Source: Albifimbria verrucaria
Lineage: Eukaryota > Ascomycota > Sordariomycetes > Hypocreales > Stachybotryaceae
Reading direction: 5' to 3'
Assembly: GCA_020081605.1 (NCBI GenBank)
Contig: JAHREC010000045.1
Location: forward strand, 992,001 to 1,056,000
Length of the DNA: 64,000 nt
Shown here: positions 33,789 to 45,817 of the stretch, one piece after another
Layout: every line of letters begins with the position of its first letter
Position numbering within the stretch: position 1 is the stretch's first letter
The notes under the pieces: generated by a model
Seen by the model: the letters and a program-made list of their open reading frames with translations, nothing else
Databases searched by the model: none
What the model was told of the DNA's origin: nothing
Position numbers and translations under genes: made by a program

Positions 33789-36243
33789 ATGACAGCATCA
33801 CGCACATTACTTGTCCGCGCTGGTGGTGGCGGACCAAGCTCTGGCACAGTAGAGCCACCACTGAGCCAAGCTTATGGATATGGAGTCGTCGTCGGATTGG
33901 GTTTTGCTTTCGCCCTGGGCATGATCCTCTGCACCTGGATCCTCAAGCGGTAGGTCATCTCCTGGCACAACACTGGACGACAACTCCACAAAGAACACAA
34001 TTGTCGGCAATCGATAAGAGTAGCACGTACTGATTTACGCATAGATTCAACCAGGAGCGACAGACGAGTGAAATGTTCAACACTGCCGGAAGAAGTGTCA
34101 AGTCGGGACTCGTTGCCTCCGCTGTTGTTTCCTCTTGGACATGGGCTGCCACACTGCTGCAATCGAGTTCGATGGCCTACAAATATGGAGTTTCAGGACC
34201 TTTTTGGGTATGTGGAAGTTCAAATAAGCTGTGGTCTGTTGCCGATACAGAGGCTGATCAACAATGCGATGATAGTATGCGTCTGGCGCAACCGTGCAAA
34301 TCCTCCTCTTCGCCACCCTTGCGATAGAACTCAAGAAGCGAGCCCCGAATGCGCATACCTTCCTGGAAGTCATTCGAGCGCGATACGGAAACATAACACA
34401 CATGGTTTTTATTTGCTTTGGACTGTTCACGAACATCCTGGTGACGGCCATGCTTCTCACTGGAGGCTCTGCTGTTATTTCGTCTCTCACCGGCATGCGC
34501 GTGGAAGCAGCCATCTTCCTTATGCCGTTGAGTGTTGTTCTTTACACCATGTGGGGAGGGTAAGCTCAGATATTCTTCATTCGCAAGGAATATTTACTGA
34601 CAACTTCCAGAATTAAGGCAACATTCCTCACTGATTATGTATGTTTGCATTTATCCTCTATTGGTCTAGCATAAACTAACCTTTACAGGTTCACACCGTG
34701 ATCATTCTGGTGATCATTCTCATCTTTGCTCTTACCGCGTATGCCACCGGTGAGCAACTGGGCTCTCCCAGTGCCGTGTTCGACCTGCTCGTCGAGGCCG
34801 CCAAGGCTCACCCAGTCGAGGGCAACGCCGAAGGATCATTCCTTACCATGCAATCGAGAGAGGGTGCCATCTTCTTCGTTATTAACCTCGTGGGCAACTT
34901 TGGCACCGTCTTCATGGACAACGGTATGTGAATTCAAAATCCAATAACAACCTAGTTCCCCAACGCTGACACAGTGGACAGGCTACTACAACAAGGCCAT
35001 CGCTGCGCACCCTGTTGCGGCGCTGCCAGGATACATCATCGGAGGACTGAGCTGGTTTGCCATCCCTTGGCTCTGTGCTACGACCATGGGCCTCACTGCT
35101 CTGGCGCTCGAGAACAACCCCGTATTCCCGACGTACCCTCAGCGCATCGACCCGGCTGATGTTTCGGCCGGTCTTGTGCTCCCGTATGCGGCTGTGGCGC
35201 TCCTTGGAAAGTCTGGCGCGGCAGCTACTCTGGTAATGATTATGATGGCTGTTACCTCTGCTTTTGCCGCTCAGCTCATCGCGGTGTCGTCCATTGCGAC
35301 GTATGACATTTACCAGTAAGTTAAGCCGCGAAACATGGGGGTTCTGACGCATTGGGGCTAACAGCAATTCAGCACTTACATCAACCCTGCAGCCACTGGC
35401 CAACGCCTCATGCTGGTCAGCCACAGCGCCGTCTGTGGCTACGGCGCTGTCATGGCCGGATTCAGCGTGGGTCTTCACTACGCAGGTATCAGCATGGGCT
35501 GGCTGTACCTCTGGATGGGTGTCATGATCTCCGCCGCTGTGATCCCGGCAGCCTTGACTCTGCTCTGGAGCCGCCAGAACTGGATCGCTGCCGCCTTCTC
35601 ACCCATCTTGGGTCTCATTTTTGCCCTGATTGCGTGGACCGTCACCTGCGCCAAGGAGTTTGACGGTGTTTTGAGCGTTGAGAACCTCGGGTCCAACAAC
35701 CCCATGCTTGCTGGCAATGTCGTCGCATTGCTGAGTCCCGTGATTCTTGTACCCATCTTGACATACGGCTTCGGAGCGGACAAGTATGACTGGTCTAGCA
35801 TGTTGGCGATCAAGCGAGGCGACGACTCCGACTTTGTCGAAGGATCCGGCAGCGAGGCTGGACGAGTGGTGGCGAGCCCTCCGGAGGAAGACCCAGCCAT
35901 GCTGCACCGAGCTTCTCGCATCGCCAAGTTCATGGCTGGTGGCATGACGCTTTGCTTCCTGATTCTCTGGCCATTCCCCATGTACGGATCGGGCTATGTG
36001 TTCTCGAAGCCGTTCTTCACCGGTTGGGTTGTGGTCGGCATCATCTGGCTGCTCTGCAGCTCTGTCGCGGTTGGCTTGTACCCACTCTGGGAAGGTCGTG
36101 AAAGCATTATGCGTGTGTCGAGGCGCATGCTCGGTCTTCGCCGCTTGGAGGATGACAGCAGCATCGGAGGAATCCCAGTTGAGGTATTGAAGGAGACGGA
36201 CGATTTGGACAAGGCGATGAAGGAGAAGGAGAGCGCTCAATGA
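33789..36243 (+). CDS. DUR3: urea/H+ (polyamine) symporter, sodium:solute symporter family
   Basis: Seven exons: 33789-33949, 34045-34207, 34276-34559, 34611-34638, 34689-34923, 34982-35315 and 35373-36243. They give 691 residues with every splice phase correct and no frame break, so it is one of the few intact genes here. It matches fungal Dur3 urea permeases of the SSS family: [116 protein letters not shown] and [12 protein letters not shown]. About 15 membrane helices; acts at the plasma membrane importing urea at low concentration for urease. The acceptor of intron 5 is the second of two nearby AGs (at 34981), required to give [17 protein letters not shown] 28-bp microexon (34611-34638) encodes IKATFLTDY. 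Confidence 0.95.
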
Positions 36244-37767
36244 AGAGTCTGGTGATTTTTCTTGGTCATTTTTTTCTTCGTCTTTTCTTTGTTTCCTGTT
36301 CCTTGTCTTTCGGCTAGAGATACCTCTGTTCAATTGATTTAGCAATCTTTCATGACCTCGAGTTCTTTGTGCCCATGGTGACCCTTGCGCCGTCCCGTGT
36401 CTAAGCCAGCCTCATGTCGACCAGCGGTGGGCACCGAGACCAAGCTTGCCAAGACCAAGACTGCCAGAACCAACGCGGGCTGAAGCTGTCGTTGCCGGCT
36501 AATTCATGCTGGACTTATCGGCTACGGATTTTGCGTAAATTCCGGCACGCTTGCAGGCTGAAGCCGTCGTCCGGTTCGATGCGCATGCGATCGGTCAGTT
36601 CCATCACCCTGTCGCAACACTGCCTGCGCCCCTCGTTCGCGTGTGACAGACAACAAGGACCTTTTGAGCGGGCGTATCTCCACTATAAACGGGTGCCTCT
36701 AGGCGTTTGCAGCATCGCCTAGCCTGAGGGGAAGCAGGCGGCGGGCACTTACATACAGCATGTTTCGGAGATAAACAAAGCCCCTCGTTAGCTGCCTCCA
36801 CCGTGAAGCTCCATCGTGCTGTAGCGTGACGTTGACCCTGACTAGGGACTAGGGTGGGTTCCTTGGGCTACTCGGCTTCGGGAGCTAGGTAAGCAATGGA
36901 GCTACCCTGCATGGACGGTAGATCTCTCTTTTTCTTCTGTTTTTTTCTCTCTCTCCCCTTCAAGAACTTGCTCCTCTTGGGGGCTGGCATAGATAGATGG
37001 ATATATATAATGTTGTATACTGTATAAGTGATCAGCAAGGTGCACCGAGTCGGTGCTTTCATCCACCGAGTGACTTTGTTCGGTGCTTCAGACACCGACT
37101 TCACTGTTGGTCACGTTACGTCACTGATAAAGGAGCTTTTATCAGCCGTCACAGCACATCTCACCTTGATATTCTTCACCCCTTGGGACCTGAGTTCGAA
37201 TTGACGCTGAGAATAGTCAACCTACGCGCACGGCCGCTGCAGCCACTCTTGTCATTCTTTCAGGGTGCCTGCAGGGCTGTTAAGCTCCCCATAGGGCGGG
37301 GAGCCAGCCGGGGTCCCTGATCAGGCTGCTTTAGGTGATAATCGGCGTTTACTCAGTGTCGGCGTTACACCCCTCCACCCCGAAACAGCACGGATCGGCG
37401 CCAACGGTCGGTGTTAGCTGTGGCTTTTCCTGCTTCATCCTTGGAAGCGTGAGCTCCCTGACCGTGAAGCTCCCTCTTCCGGAGGCTTGTGGCCTCGGCA
37501 TAGTGCAAGCATGACGTCGATCTGCTTGCCACGATGCGCGTCTATCCACCCAGCTGGAGGCAGGTGTAGGAGAAGCTCACGATCTGAATCTTTTAACAGA
37601 GCCGAGCCTCGCCCCTCTCGACCTGCTCAACTTTCCTTTCTTTCTTCCTCCTCCATCTTCCCTTACGAGCTCAACCTCAACATTCAATCCAGCATACGCT
37701 GAGGTCAAGCCAATTCATACGACACCACACATCACCACCAACAACACCAACAACAACTTCATCCAAG
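36244..37767. other. intergenic / long promoter of the aldo-keto reductase
   Basis: 1.5 kb without a gene. Features: an alternating CACCGA/TCGGTG array at 37042-37098, a 20-bp inverted repeat with two GATA cores at 37125-37144, and a strongly pyrimidine-rich leader at about 37615-37670 followed by CA-rich sequence up to the ATG, typical of well-expressed fungal genes. Confidence 0.6.
37042..37098. repeat. array of alternating CACCGA / TCGGTG half-sites
   Basis: Five copies in 57 bp: CACCGA at 37043-37048, 37064-37069 and 37093-37098; TCGGTG at 37050-37055 and 37080-37085. The first pair forms the 15-bp palindrome GCACCGAGTCGGTGC (37042-37056). It is 670-725 bp before the aldo-keto reductase start and could bind a dimeric regulator; no factor is assigned. 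Confidence 0.6.
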
Positions 37768-39032
37768 ATGTCGATCAACATCGCCCTCCCCATGGCTGAG
37801 CCGGCCAAGTCTCCCTTGGCCAAGTACCGCCTTCTCTCTCCTACAGCCTCTCTGCGCGTTTCTCCCCTCTGCCTTGGCGGCATGAGCTTCGGCGATGCCT
37901 GGGAAGAGTACAGTATGTCCCCCGTTTCGTGAATCTCACTTCTCTCAAGACCTAAGCTGACGCCCCCTGTCCAGTGGGCAAGACCGACCAGCAGACCGTG
38001 GAAAACATCCTCGACCACTTCTATAGCCAGGGCGGCAACTTCATCGACACCTCGAGCAACTACCAGTTCCAGCAGTCGGAGCAGTGGATTGGCGAGTGGA
38101 TGGAAAAGCGTGGTAACCGTGACCAGATGGTCATTGCCACCAAGTTTAGCACAAACTTCATCGCCGGCCAGCCTGAAGGCAAGATCATGGTCAACTACCA
38201 AGGAAACGGCACCAAGAGCATGCGCATTTCCGTCGAGGCCAGTCTGAAGAAGCTCCGCACCGACTACATTGACATTGTAAGAGCCGAAGCCTCTAAACTT
38301 ACAACCCAGGAGAAGCTTTCGCTAACAATCTTTCCCATAGCTCTACATCCACTGGTGGGACTTCTCGACTAGCATCCCCGAGGTGATGCAGTCTCTCAAC
38401 CGCCTAGTCGACGCTGGCAAGGTTCTCTACCTTGGCATCAGTGACACTCCCGCCTGGGTTGTCAGCAAGGCCAACGAGTACGCTCGCAACCACGGTCTCC
38501 GACAGTTCAGCATCTACCAGGGTCGCTGGAACGCCTCCGACCGCGACCTTGAGCGCGAGGTCATTAACATGTGCCGCGCCGAGGGTATGGCTATTGCTGC
38601 CTGGGGATCCATGGGCAGTGGCAAGTTCAAGACGGAGGAGCAGCGAAACAAGGCTGCCAAGGAGGGTCGCAACCCTGACCTGACCGAGAGAGACATTGCT
38701 GTCAGCCGCGCTCTCGAGGCTGTCGCCAAGCGCAAGAACACCCTCATCACCAGCGTTGCCCAGGCCTACGTCATGAGCAAGGTACCCTACGTTTTCCCCA
38801 TCATCGGTGGCCGCACTGTCGACCATCTCAAGGGCAACATTGAGGCCCTCAACCTGCGTATGACCGATGAAGACATCAAGGAGATTGAAGGCGCCGCTCC
38901 ATTTGACCTTGGCTTCCGCTCAACTTCATCTACGGCCCCGAGATTCCTGACAACCACCAGGCTGTCTGGCTTTTGGGCATGGGCGGTACTCTCGACCACG
39001 TTCCTGACCCCAAGTCCATTTCCAAGGCATAA
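37768..39032 (+). CDS. aldo-keto reductase, aryl-alcohol dehydrogenase / norsolorinic-acid-reductase type
   Basis: Three exons (37768-37912, 37975-38276, 38341-39032). Family blocks: [36 protein letters not shown] (catalytic Asp and Tyr), [12 protein letters not shown] (Lys), [16 protein letters not shown] (His), [36 protein letters not shown] and [16 protein letters not shown] (NADPH site). It fits AKR9-type aryl-alcohol dehydrogenases and the NorA/NorB-like reductases, which reduce aromatic aldehydes or ketones with NADPH in the cytosol. One C is missing at about 38916 (TTCCGCTC for TTCCCGCTC); in the corrected frame [19 protein letters not shown] continues to the stop at 39032 and the length becomes 379, the family norm. 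The uncorrected frame replaces the last ~40 residues. Confidence 0.92.
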
Positions 39033-40103
39033 ATTTTTAAGAGAAAAGAAAAACATTAAAGACATTGGAATGCGGAATAAACTCTAGATATCGCTTGGTC
39101 ACGGTGTTGGGTGGTTAAATAGGTAGCTTTCTCTCATATGAATATTATGAAATACATAGCCATTTCGACATCTCCCTCGGACCCCTTAAAACCGTCGGAT
39201 ATTACTACCCGAGACTTCTGAATATCCATTCCAGTGCGTCAAATTTGTTGAACTTCAAATGGGAGACTTAATCAGAATTCCCCGGCGATGAAGTTTTCGA
39301 TGGTCCTCTCGTGGATGTAAGTGGAAAATTGAGACAGCTCCTTGCAAACCATGATACTTCATATACCAGGATACAGCCAATAAAACTCCAAGGGAGGTTT
39401 TGGTAATAGCCTCAAACACAAGAAGGAGGCGTGGAAGCGGGAAATGAATACACCAAGATATTGGGGTGGGATAGGAGGGAACCAGGTTATGCTGGTCGCG
39501 CCACCACATATGCATGCAGAGAACATGGGCATCTGCACAGAATACGATGTTGGCGAAGATGCATTTGTGGACCTCTTACAGGGTACGATAAAATAAGAGC
39601 GACAGCGTGTTACAAATGTGCTGCTCTACATGGGTATTGCTTCATTCATTGGCAACGGCTGATACAGTGTAGCCTGATAACTAATAGGAAGAAGCAAAAA
39701 GCTCCAACGGTCAAGCCAACGAGGGAAACAGAAACACCACGAGGAATGTGGATTGGCAGATGAAGTGCTGCCAAGGGGTCAAGAGATTGACTACATGTGG
39801 AGGAGCTAGGGCTGTTCGCTCGAGTGAATGACATTTGGTTTCTAGAACAAACAAACCCCTTGCCCACAGCTGTACACCCACTTAAAGACCTACACACCCA
39901 TTCTTCTCATGCCCCTCGATGTTACCATGTCAAAGCTTCCGGATCTTCATGAGCTACTGGGGTCAAGCTTGTGCAGATCGTTCAGCCGCCACCCCTTGAC
40001 CATGATGGTCCCGGAACGCCCCCTTCACTTGATGATAGCCAGACACCAACACTCGCCCCTTGCGGGGCAGGCATCATTGGCTACTGCAGGTCCGTATGCA
40101 TAA
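39033..40103. other. intergenic, convergent 3' ends
   Basis: 1.07 kb between the 3' ends of the aldo-keto reductase and the P450. Frames of up to 110 codons have no domain. Nothing supported. Confidence 0.55.
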
Positions 40104-41970
40104 TTACGCCGATGCCTTGCCTCGCTTGTTGAGGTACACGTAGAACTCCGACTGCGGCACGAACCATCGGTTCTGTACCTCCCAGATCTTGTCGGGGTTA
40201 ACGAAGTCGTACTAGGGGTAAGGTTAGTGCATTCTCTTAACGCCATTCGAACAAAATAGATCTGCTCACCTCATAAGCCTGGAGGATAGTCGGCACAAGC
40301 TTATAGATTTCTAGGAGAGAAATGTGCTTTCCGAGACAGGTTCGATGGCCGGCGCCAAACTAATAGTTGTGAGATCAGCAATGCCGTGTTCCGTATCCCC
40401 GATGAATATGATGCAATAGACAAATGAACAAGATACAAGTTCTTACCGTTAGAAGGCATGATTCCATCTTCTTCCGAGTTGCCTCGTCGGCCTCGAGCCA
40501 TCTCTCTGGTCGCCACTGCTCTGCATCCTCACCGAACACTTCGGTGTCTCTGTGTACTACCCATCCGTTCATACCTACAATAGTTCCTTCGGGGATAAAT
40601 TTGCCGCAGATGGTAAGACCACCAGGAGGAACGATACGTTCAAGGTTTAGACCGAATGGAGGATGGATACGCCCGGTTTCATGAACACATGCCTCGAGAT
40701 ACGGCAGCTTTCGTGCCTCCTTCCATGTCACAATAGGAGATAGCTCACCCGCCTCTTTGGCCGCATCGAGCTCTTTCAGAAGTCGATCTAGAGTTTGTGG
40801 GTGCTCGCGGAGGTTCTTGAACATGGTGCGGAGAAAGATGGCCGTGGTGTCGCTTCCAGCTAAGATGTTCGAAGATGTCCAGGCGGGAAGGACCCTATGT
40901 TGGTTAGATCAACCTTGAGATGAGCGCATGAGTAAACTTACCACTTAGGAATTGAAGGATCTTTTTCCATGGCAACGATGAATCTGGAAAGAAAGTCCTT
41001 ATCATTGACAGGCTTACCCTCGGCTCGCTGGGCCTCACGATTCTCCTGTTGCTTAAGGGCGAATTGAACCATAGGTGACCATCGGGCAGGGCGAAGGCGG
41101 GAAACAATAGGGTTCTTGACCCAGAGATAGTCAACCCAGGGAATTTGACCGACCTGCACGAGGGTTAGTTCACTGGTGATCCGGTTAGAAGGAGTAATAG
41201 TTACGTACCACAGCCACGTATTCGAACCAGTGCCAGATGGCACCCATGATTCCATCCACATCGTGACCATGCTCGAGGAATCCCAGTCTCGTCGAGAATG
41301 TAATCTCACCAACGACATCGAACTGCCTTTACGTCAGTGCGGAACAGATTTCCGTCTTAATTGAATAGACCTACAGCAAAGTATTGCAGCCAAAGTCCCC
41401 AGTCGCAGGAATCTCTTGTATGCACGAAGCGCTTGTCCAATTGTTCCATAAAGTAAACAATAGCCTTATCGACAAGAGACTCAAAGGATGTAAGATTAGA
41501 CATGGAGTAGATGCCTCCAATAGGTTTCTTCAACATGCGGTGGAGACTCTCATCCTGGGTCGCGAAAAGACCTGGGAGGACCTTACCCTTGGACATGGGA
41601 AGAATGACATGGTAAAAGTCAGACTGAAAAGTAAGCATAATGTTAGCAGTCCGGAGCTTTCAACTCATGCGTCAACATTTACTTGCCTTCAACAAAGGAT
41701 GGTGCATTCGGTATATTTTCTCAATTTCCGTAGCCTTACCAACGGAGACCATGTTGGGGCCGAAGCGGACGAGATCGCCATATTTTTGTGAAGATCAATG
41801 TGAATCTCATGTGGCTTTCTCGTCCACACCCAGTAGGCTCGTGGGATATTTGTCAACTTGGAGAAAATTGGCCCCGGAATATGGCATAGTCTGTACCATT
41901 TCCATATCAAATGCCCAACAACAGCGGCAACCAGGCCACTGACTAAAATCAGCGGATGTGCCAAAAACAT
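40104..41970 (-). CDS. cytochrome P450 monooxygenase
   Basis: Seven exons: 41970-41687, 41623-41375, 41322-41209, 41153-40942, 40894-40447, 40359-40270 and 40211-40104, giving ~501 residues. There is an N-terminal membrane anchor (LILVSGLVAAVVGHLIW) then HIPGP. P450 signatures: SDFYHVI after the first intron, I-helix AGSDTTAI, ExxR in HETGRIHPP, PERW, and the heme loop FGAGHRTCLG with the Cys ligand. It is an ER-bound class II enzyme of a secondary-metabolism-like clan (close in style to benzoate/pisatin-demethylase P450s); the substrate is unknown. The first intron has a GC-AG boundary (AAG|GCAAGT). One A is missing in the homopolymer at 41783-41787 (HKKYGDLVRFGPN frame); all other exons close exactly. 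Confidence 0.92.
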
Positions 41971-42572
41971 GGTCAATACGTTGTTGAATGTGCGTATGTT
42001 AGTTGAATAGGAAAGGCGAACACCAAATGACTTTCTGTATCCTCGCTTCAAAATATGATCATAAACATACAAAAAACAATGATAAAGAGAAAAGTGTAGT
42101 CTGTTGAAACTAAATTCTTAGCATAGCGTCAACAAGTGGTATGTCGGCAGTCCTCCGGTCCTGCGCTGGACGGCATGGGTCCCTGAAGGTCTAAACAGCG
42201 ATCAGAGTCGGGGTCGCTCGGGTCCGCACCCACTACATCATCCTCCGTGACACGGGAAGTGACGAACATGGCGGATTTCTCCTATTTTAATGGGCCACTG
42301 GGTCGTACCATTTTTACCCAAGATAAAGAGACCTGAGCATAGTGTTTGTGATTATGGTGAGTCGTCGACACGGAGCACTGATGAATCGGAGTCATCTAGG
42401 GGACAACCTTTAAGTCCGAAATGGGATCATAATGTAAATTATAAATCCTTCCATCAATCCGAACGCAGCTGTCTTTGTATGAAGCCCTTTCCTTCTTTGC
42501 GCCGACCGAATAGAGCTATGTTCAGGACTATGGTTGCTTTTCGTTGCATAACGTGGACTAACTAGAATCTTG
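41971..42572. other. intergenic, P450 promoter
   Basis: 602 bp upstream of the P450. CTCGGGTCCG at 42217-42226 is the reverse complement of CGGACCCGAG, found in two other promoters of the window. No gene seen. Confidence 0.55.
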
Positions 42573-43268
42573 TCAATTATCCATTGCCCAATCAGCTGCG
42601 GCTATAGCATGTATTTGAGCAGTGTCAAACATTGGTAGATCACTTTCACCGTCGTTCACTAACAATCCGATCTCGGTACAGCCAAGAATAAGACACTCTG
42701 CTCCTTGCTTGGCCAGGTCTGCGATAATAGCGTAGTACTTCCTACGGGAATCTTCCTTAATAATCCCATTGCAGAGTTCATTGTAAATAATTGAGTGTAC
42801 AGTCGCTCTGTCTTCTTGGTTGGGGATGAGGACACGTAACCCGTGTTTTTCCGCCAAGCGGGATTTGTAAAAGTCCTTCTCCATCGTGTATAGGGTGCCC
42901 AAGAGGCCCACGGACTTGAATCCTGCCTTGAGAATGCGATCGGCAGTTGGATCGACGATATGGATAAGCGGGAGTTGTGTGGCTTTCTCGATGCCTTGAC
43001 AGACAAAGTGCATGGTGTTGGTGCATAGTACAACGGCATCTGCGCCGGCCACCTTGAGCTTAACGGCAGCTTCCGCTAGAAGATCGCCGCACTCGTCCCA
43101 TTTTCCAGCGTGTTGTAGTTCCGCGATGTCCGCGAAATCGAACGAGAAGACGATGCAGCGAGCGGAGTGCAACCCACCCTGGACTTGTCGAACCCGACGG
43201 TTGATTTCCTGGTAGTAAGTGGTTGTTGACTCCCAGCTCATGCCGCCCAGTAAGCCCAGTGTCTTCAT
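42573..43268 (-). CDS. aspartate/glutamate racemase family protein
   Basis: A single intact exon, 231 residues. It opens KTLGLLGGMSWESTTTYYQ, the standard start of the Asp/Glu racemase superfamily. Both catalytic cysteines are present: VVLCTNTMHF and LILGCTEIGLL. HIVDPTADRIL and VGLLGTLYTMEKDFYKSRL are further family blocks. These cofactor-independent enzymes interconvert L- and D-amino acids; members lacking a cysteine do other things, but both are here, so racemase activity (aspartate most likely) is credible. It is cytosolic. It lies between a P450 and an MFS pump on the same strand; D-amino acids are NRPS building blocks, so a biosynthetic link is possible but unproven. Confidence 0.92.
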   Translation of the reverse strand: MKTLGLLGGMSWESTTTYYQEINRRVRQVQGGLHSARCIVFSFDFADIAELQHAGKWDECGDLLAEAAVKLKVAGADAVVLCTNTMHFVCQGIEKATQLPLIHIVDPTADRILKAGFKSVGLLGTLYTMEKDFYKSRLAEKHGLRVLIPNQEDRATVHSIIYNELCNGIIKEDSRRKYYAIIADLAKQGAECLILGCTEIGLLVNDGESDLPMFDTAQIHAIAAADWAMDN

Positions 43269-43718
43269 TGTGAGGTCCTAGAACAACAGAGAATGGACCA
43301 AAATAACGTGTAACTATTGAACCAACAATTCGCCTCTTGCACATATGAAGACTTAAGATCTTACGATGGTAAGACCGAAGCGGGGATAAGAAAAGAATAT
43401 TTGTATTGCCAAAATAGGAATTTGCAGAGCTGATCATGACCGATAACCAAGAACATTCTATCCTTTTCTATACCTGAACCAATCCTCCGAGCCAGTTTAT
43501 CTGTTTAGCGAGTGGTAATTACATATGGGTTTGTCCATTCTTGCTGTGTTGAAACGGCAAGGATCGGGTCTGCAGGCTTTAACCCTCAATTTGAACCTTT
43601 GGTTGCCCTGATACGCGACCGATACTGTTATATATGTGCATCAATCGGGGAGCCAACATCGAAGCAACCCGTTTGATAGATTGAAACTTTTGTTAATATT
43701 CTGCAATGCATATGCAAC
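43269..43718. other. intergenic, tandem minus-strand genes
   Basis: 450 bp: racemase promoter and 3' flank of the MFS gene. No features seen. Confidence 0.5.
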
Positions 43719-45817
43719 TTAACCCACAATCGCACCCTTGGCGCCACCGTAGAGCTTGCGTTTCTGAATGTGGAAGTTAGCAAATGGTTGCATAAACGGC
43801 CTAAGGGAAGGCAAATAACATACCGTGAAGAGGAGCGAGCAAACAAGAGTCACTGCGGCTCCTACGTAAACCAGAATGAAGGTCTTGCTAAGGGCCTCGA
43901 CGATCACCTCCAGTGCAGCCTCCTGCTGCTCAGGCGCCAAGGACTGGAAGTAAGAGCCACTAGTGCCTGATACAGCAAGCTGCAGCTCCTCGCGGGGCAC
44001 ACCAGGGAGAGCGGACATAAGACCCTTGACTGCGGTGTTTACGAAGATGGCGCCAGAGAGCGACAGACCCAGAGCGATACCGCCAGTTTGGGCTGGTCCA
44101 ATATTAGCGGTGGGTCCCGGCATTATACATGTACGAGGACTTACCGAGCATCATGAAGCTAATAGAGTAGGCAGGATCGTCGTTAGGGAGGACGGCTTGG
44201 ATGACAGCGTAAGCAGCCTGTGCACAAGCTCCGGTTCCGAGACCAGTAAGGAACTCATATCCGTAGATCTCACCCGTAGGAGTGTGAGGTTCAATACGGG
44301 CTAAAAACCGTTAGAAATGACAAGTTGGTGACAATATAGGAGAAGACTTACAAAGCAGAACACCGCCGATAAGACTGAAAACTCCACCAGCAATGTACCA
44401 TGGCTGGAAGTAGCTGAAACGACCCATCAAATGACCGTTGGCCAGAATGGCGACACTGAGAATGATGATGTATGGCAGCAGACGAACAGCAGCTTGGATG
44501 GCGCCATCACCGCGCGTAAACTGGAAGTAAAGAGGAATGTAGTAGATGGGGATGAAGCAGGCGCAGTTACTGGCCGCGGCGCAGATGAACAGCAGCACTG
44601 CGTTCCAGTGTCGCATGAGATGGCAGCCGAACAGGCGGGTCGTGGTCGTCGTGAAGATGGTGTAGGCTTGTTGGAATCCAAAGGTAATGAACAGGACACC
44701 GGCGACGACAAGGAGAGCGATGATCTGACCACTGTTCCAAGCGTAGAGAGCGCCACCAAAGTTGATGCCCATAATGAGTGAGATGAGTGCGCCAATGATG
44801 AGAATGGTTCCGACAAAGTCAAACTCCTTGGCAAGCTGGCTGGCCTTTGCATCCGGTCTCGGCTTGTAGGATGGCAGCCAAAAGAGATAGACAGGAGCGC
44901 ACACAGCTGCAACACAGAGGTTGATGTAGAAAGCCCATCTCCAAGTAGCAGACGACTCAGCGAAAGCACCTCCAATGACGGGACCCAAGATAGTGCCAAC
45001 ACCCCAAACAACGCCGCTGTGGTTGACGAATGTTAATACTGAAGACTTAGGATATCTTTAGGTGAACAGGGTTAGACGTACTTGAGGCCCAGGTAGCCAG
45101 GACGCTCACGATCACTGGTGGTTACCGACAGAATGTTGATGACACCAATGTACATGCCATTTCCACCAACACCAGCAATAACACGTCCAACAATCAGGGC
45201 TTCCAGGTTGGGAGCGGCACCGCAAATGGCCGAGCCGACATTGAACAGGATAGCGGAGGCGATGTACACCCACTTGCAGTCGAAAAGACCATACAGCTTG
45301 CCAAAAGGCAACACGGCAGACTCACCACCGAGAAGGAAACTGTTGTGAAGAAGCGGTCAGTACTCCAACAGGAACAGGCAGATGGTGTTCTTACCCGACA
45401 GAAAGCCATGGTAGGTTGTCAACATTCTCAAATGTGTTGACGACAGTCTAACGAGAAAAAATGTTAGAATTAAACAACTTATTATGCAGTGTTTAGAATT
45501 GAGACTTACAGGTGTGATATCTGCAACAATTGTGTTGTCTAGCGCATAGAGGAAAACGCTTGACAAAGTAGCAAGTACAGCAATGAACCACTAAAACATA
45601 TGTCAATTTTTCTTATCAATTTTAACGTTGCTGAAAAATTAGTGCATACCACAACGCCATGAATCTCTCTAGGCGGAGTATCGTCCGAGGAGTTGACTTC
45701 AGTATTTGACTGGTGCTCCTCGTCTGTCCTGCCCACAGAACCTTCCACATCGTTTGTCGGTAACGACGAGCGCTCCGAGGATGGTGGCTTTTCCACCGTA
45801 GTTGGCGTCGAAGACAT
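43719..45817 (-). CDS. MFS transporter, 14-helix drug:H+ antiporter type
   Basis: A multi-exon gene starting at ATG 45817 (MSSTPTTVEKPPSSERSS), with a ~55-residue hydrophilic Ser/Thr/Glu-rich N terminus. Helix 1 reads FIAVLATLSSVFLYALDNT, with IVADITP (DHA2 motif D1 region); LPFGKLYGLFDCKWVYI is the loop 2-3 motif, and IVGRVIAGVGGNGMYIGVIN and GPVIGGAFAESSATWRWAFY (antiporter motif C) follow. A tail KRKLYGGAKGAIVG ends at 43719. I see at least seven exons and no frameshift. The family exports small molecules at the plasma membrane, including fungal secondary metabolites; clustering with the P450 and racemase suggests product export. Promoter faces the Myb gene side. Confidence 0.9.

Noticed and set aside
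37042..37056. GCACCGAGTCGGTGC resembles the terminal hairpin of the Cas9 tracrRNA/sgRNA scaffold
   Set aside because: Only the 15-bp palindrome matches; there is no upstream repeat-antirepeat or other hairpin, no cas gene, and no vector sequence around it. It belongs to a local CACCGA/TCGGTG array.
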